Notes under the pieces: generated by a model
Told to the model about the DNA's origin: nothing
Database searches by the model: none
The model's input: only the letters and a program-made list of their open reading frames with translations
Program-made: the position numbers and the translations under genes
NCBI RefSeq assembly: GCF_000426245.1
Contig: NZ_AUEZ01000032.1
Span: 1-64,000, forward strand
From: Bradyrhizobium sp. Ai1a-2
Lineage (GTDB): Bacteria; Pseudomonadota; Alphaproteobacteria; Rhizobiales; Xanthobacteraceae
Length of the DNA: 64,000 nucleotides
Reading direction: 5' to 3'
Part shown: one piece after another, positions 62,889 to 64,000 of the stretch
Position numbering within the stretch: the first letter of the stretch is position 1
Layout: every line of letters begins with the position of its first letter

Positions 62889-63014
62889 GGGACGGGCAAG
62901 GCCGCCGGCCTGCCCAAAAATCGATCTTGGGGGTTTGAAGGCCGGCGAATTCGCGTAAGTTTGATCCCAAGAAGGGCGGACCAGCCGCCCCGGTGGACAA
63001 CAGTGGAGGCGCAA

Positions 63015-64000
63015 ATGGGGCTATCAGGTCTCGGATATGCCGGGTTCGGCGCGGCCGAACTCGACGACTGGCGGGAATTCGGCACCACCCTCGTCGGCCT
63101 GCAGGCGGTCGAGCGTGGCAACTCCCTGCTCACCTTCCGGATGGACGACCGCAAACAACGCATCGTGATCGATCGCACCGCTCCGGAAGGATCGCGCTTC
63201 TTCGGCTGGGAGGTGGCGGACGCGGCGGCACTGGATCAGCTCGCCGCCCGGCTCGAGCAAGCCGGCGTCGCGGTGACGGCGGAGCCGCAAGCGCTCGCCG
63301 ACGCCAGGCATGTGCGCGGCCTGATCTCCTTCCACGATCCCGAAGGCAACCGGCTGGAAGTGTTTTACGGCGCGGAGATCGATGCCGCACCGTTCAAGCC
63401 GGGCCGCACGATCTCGGGCTTTCGCACCGGCCCACTCGGGCTCGGGCATGCCGTGCTGACGGTACAGCACATCGATCCGATGATGGCGTTCTATGTCGAT
63501 GTGCTCGGCTTCGGGCTTTCGGACTACATATTGAAACCGTTTCGCGCCTATTTCTTCCACGTCAACCCGCGCCATCACAGCCTGGCACTGATTGAGACCG
63601 GGAAGAGCGGCATGCATCACCTGATGGTCGAGATGTTCTCGCTCGACGATGTCGGGCAGGCCTACGACGTCGCGCTCAGCCAGCCCGACCGCATCGGCAC
63701 CTCGCTCGGCCGCCACACCAACGACTTCATGACCTCGTTCTACGCCAGGACGCCGTCATCCTTCATGATCGAATGCGGCTGGGGTGGCCGCGAGATCGAT
63801 CCGGCAACGTGGGAGCCATACGAGATGCAGGACGGCCCGAGCCTGTGGGGTCACGAGCGGGTGTGGCTGCCGGCCAAGGACCGCGAACTCGCCCGCGAGA
63901 TGCGAATGCATGCCGCCGCCCAAGGCCGCCGCGCACCGGTGCAAGTGATGCAAGGCAATTTCAAACTGATGTCGGGCACCTGTCCGTGGTGGGACGGGGT
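63015..64000 (+). CDS. Extradiol dioxygenase-like (VOC) protein, 3' end outside window
   Basis: About 328 residues are visible from ATG 63015 (GGAGGC upstream); the frame stays open to the window edge. There are two VOC domains: an N-terminal one (GLSGLGYAGFGAAELDDWRE) and a catalytic one with ligand candidates His145 (LGLGHAVLTV), His202 (GMHHLMVEM) and Glu253 (SFMIECGWGG), spaced like the 2-His-1-Glu iron site of BphC (146/210/260). It probably opens catechol-type rings. It is transcribed away from trpL, with about 125 bp between the trp promoter and its ATG. Confidence 0.82.
   Translation, partial: MGLSGLGYAGFGAAELDDWREFGTTLVGLQAVERGNSLLTFRMDDRKQRIVIDRTAPEGSRFFGWEVADAAALDQLAARLEQAGVAVTAEPQALADARHVRGLISFHDPEGNRLEVFYGAEIDAAPFKPGRTISGFRTGPLGLGHAVLTVQHIDPMMAFYVDVLGFGLSDYILKPFRAYFFHVNPRHHSLALIETGKSGMHHLMVEMFSLDDVGQAYDVALSQPDRIGTSLGRHTNDFMTSFYARTPSSFMIECGWGGREIDPATWEPYEMQDGPSLWGHERVWLPAKDRELAREMRMHAAAQGRRAPVQVMQGNFKLMSGTCPWWDG

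Overview
The window looks like ordinary chromosome of a GC-rich alphaproteobacterium of the Bradyrhizobium / Nitrobacteraceae type. The clues are a fused trpE(G) gene behind a Trp-codon leader peptide, the cell-cycle methylase CcrM, small rhizobial families (DUF6894, DUF1236, DUF3096, DUF2007), and many intergenic palindromic repeats of the kind scattered through Bradyrhizobium and Rhodopseudomonas genomes. Naming the genus is inference. I saw no prophage, CRISPR array, rRNA or tRNA gene.

Layout. 1-860: the tail of an IS630-type transposase, a DUF6894 protein and a composite repeat. 860-7730: a secreted hypothetical protein, acrylyl-CoA reductase (acuI) behind an MFS transporter, a SleB-like cell-wall hydrolase, and a second MFS transporter divergent from an HxlR regulator with two operator-like palindromes between them. 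7820-10381: an orphan hybrid histidine kinase. 10664-19880: pyruvate phosphate dikinase with a histone-H1-like N-terminal tail, two small proteins (DUF3096, DUF1236), a duplicated-domain gene broken by an in-frame amber codon, and the glyQ-glyS pair. 20093-28253: an S49 protease, DUF2007 and a TrmN6-like methylase, polyprenyl diphosphate synthase, ispE, a TPR protein and ETF-ubiquinone oxidoreductase. The isoprenoid, ubiquinone-tail and ETF-QO genes form a loose quinone and electron-transfer neighbourhood.

28397-39525: uracil-DNA glycosylase, a GT39-like membrane protein, rnhB, a PA0069-type radical SAM protein, a GT2 protein, a MarR-GNAT fusion with a palindromic operator, moaB, a YpfJ-type metallopeptidase, ccrM with a dense cluster of its own GANTC sites, a membrane protein and a GST. 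39592-45959: a 1439-residue FecR / VCBS / RTX-repeat protein, divergent from a small periplasmic FecR-domain protein and a TPR protein. 45968-51523: a SnoaL/LysR divergent pair, a GST, a PaaI-like thioesterase, mutY, an orphan HigA antitoxin beside a HigB remnant, a DUF721/DciA protein and a DsbA-like oxidoreductase. 51729-59823: smc, an Rsm22-like protein, lemA with an M48 protease, and two tandem P-loop (ParA/MinD-like) proteins. 59969-64000: apt, trpE(G) with an unannotated leaderless trpL attenuator, and a 3'-truncated extradiol-dioxygenase-like gene.

Main points for a second look: the trpL attenuator, the GANTC cluster at ccrM, the HigB remnant under the mutY 5' end, the amber-interrupted two-repeat gene, the H1-like tail on PPDK, the FecR-VCBS-RTX locus, the paired P-loop ATPases, ribosome-binding-site hairpins before acuI and the thioesterase gene, and repeats that supply the stop codons of neighbouring genes.
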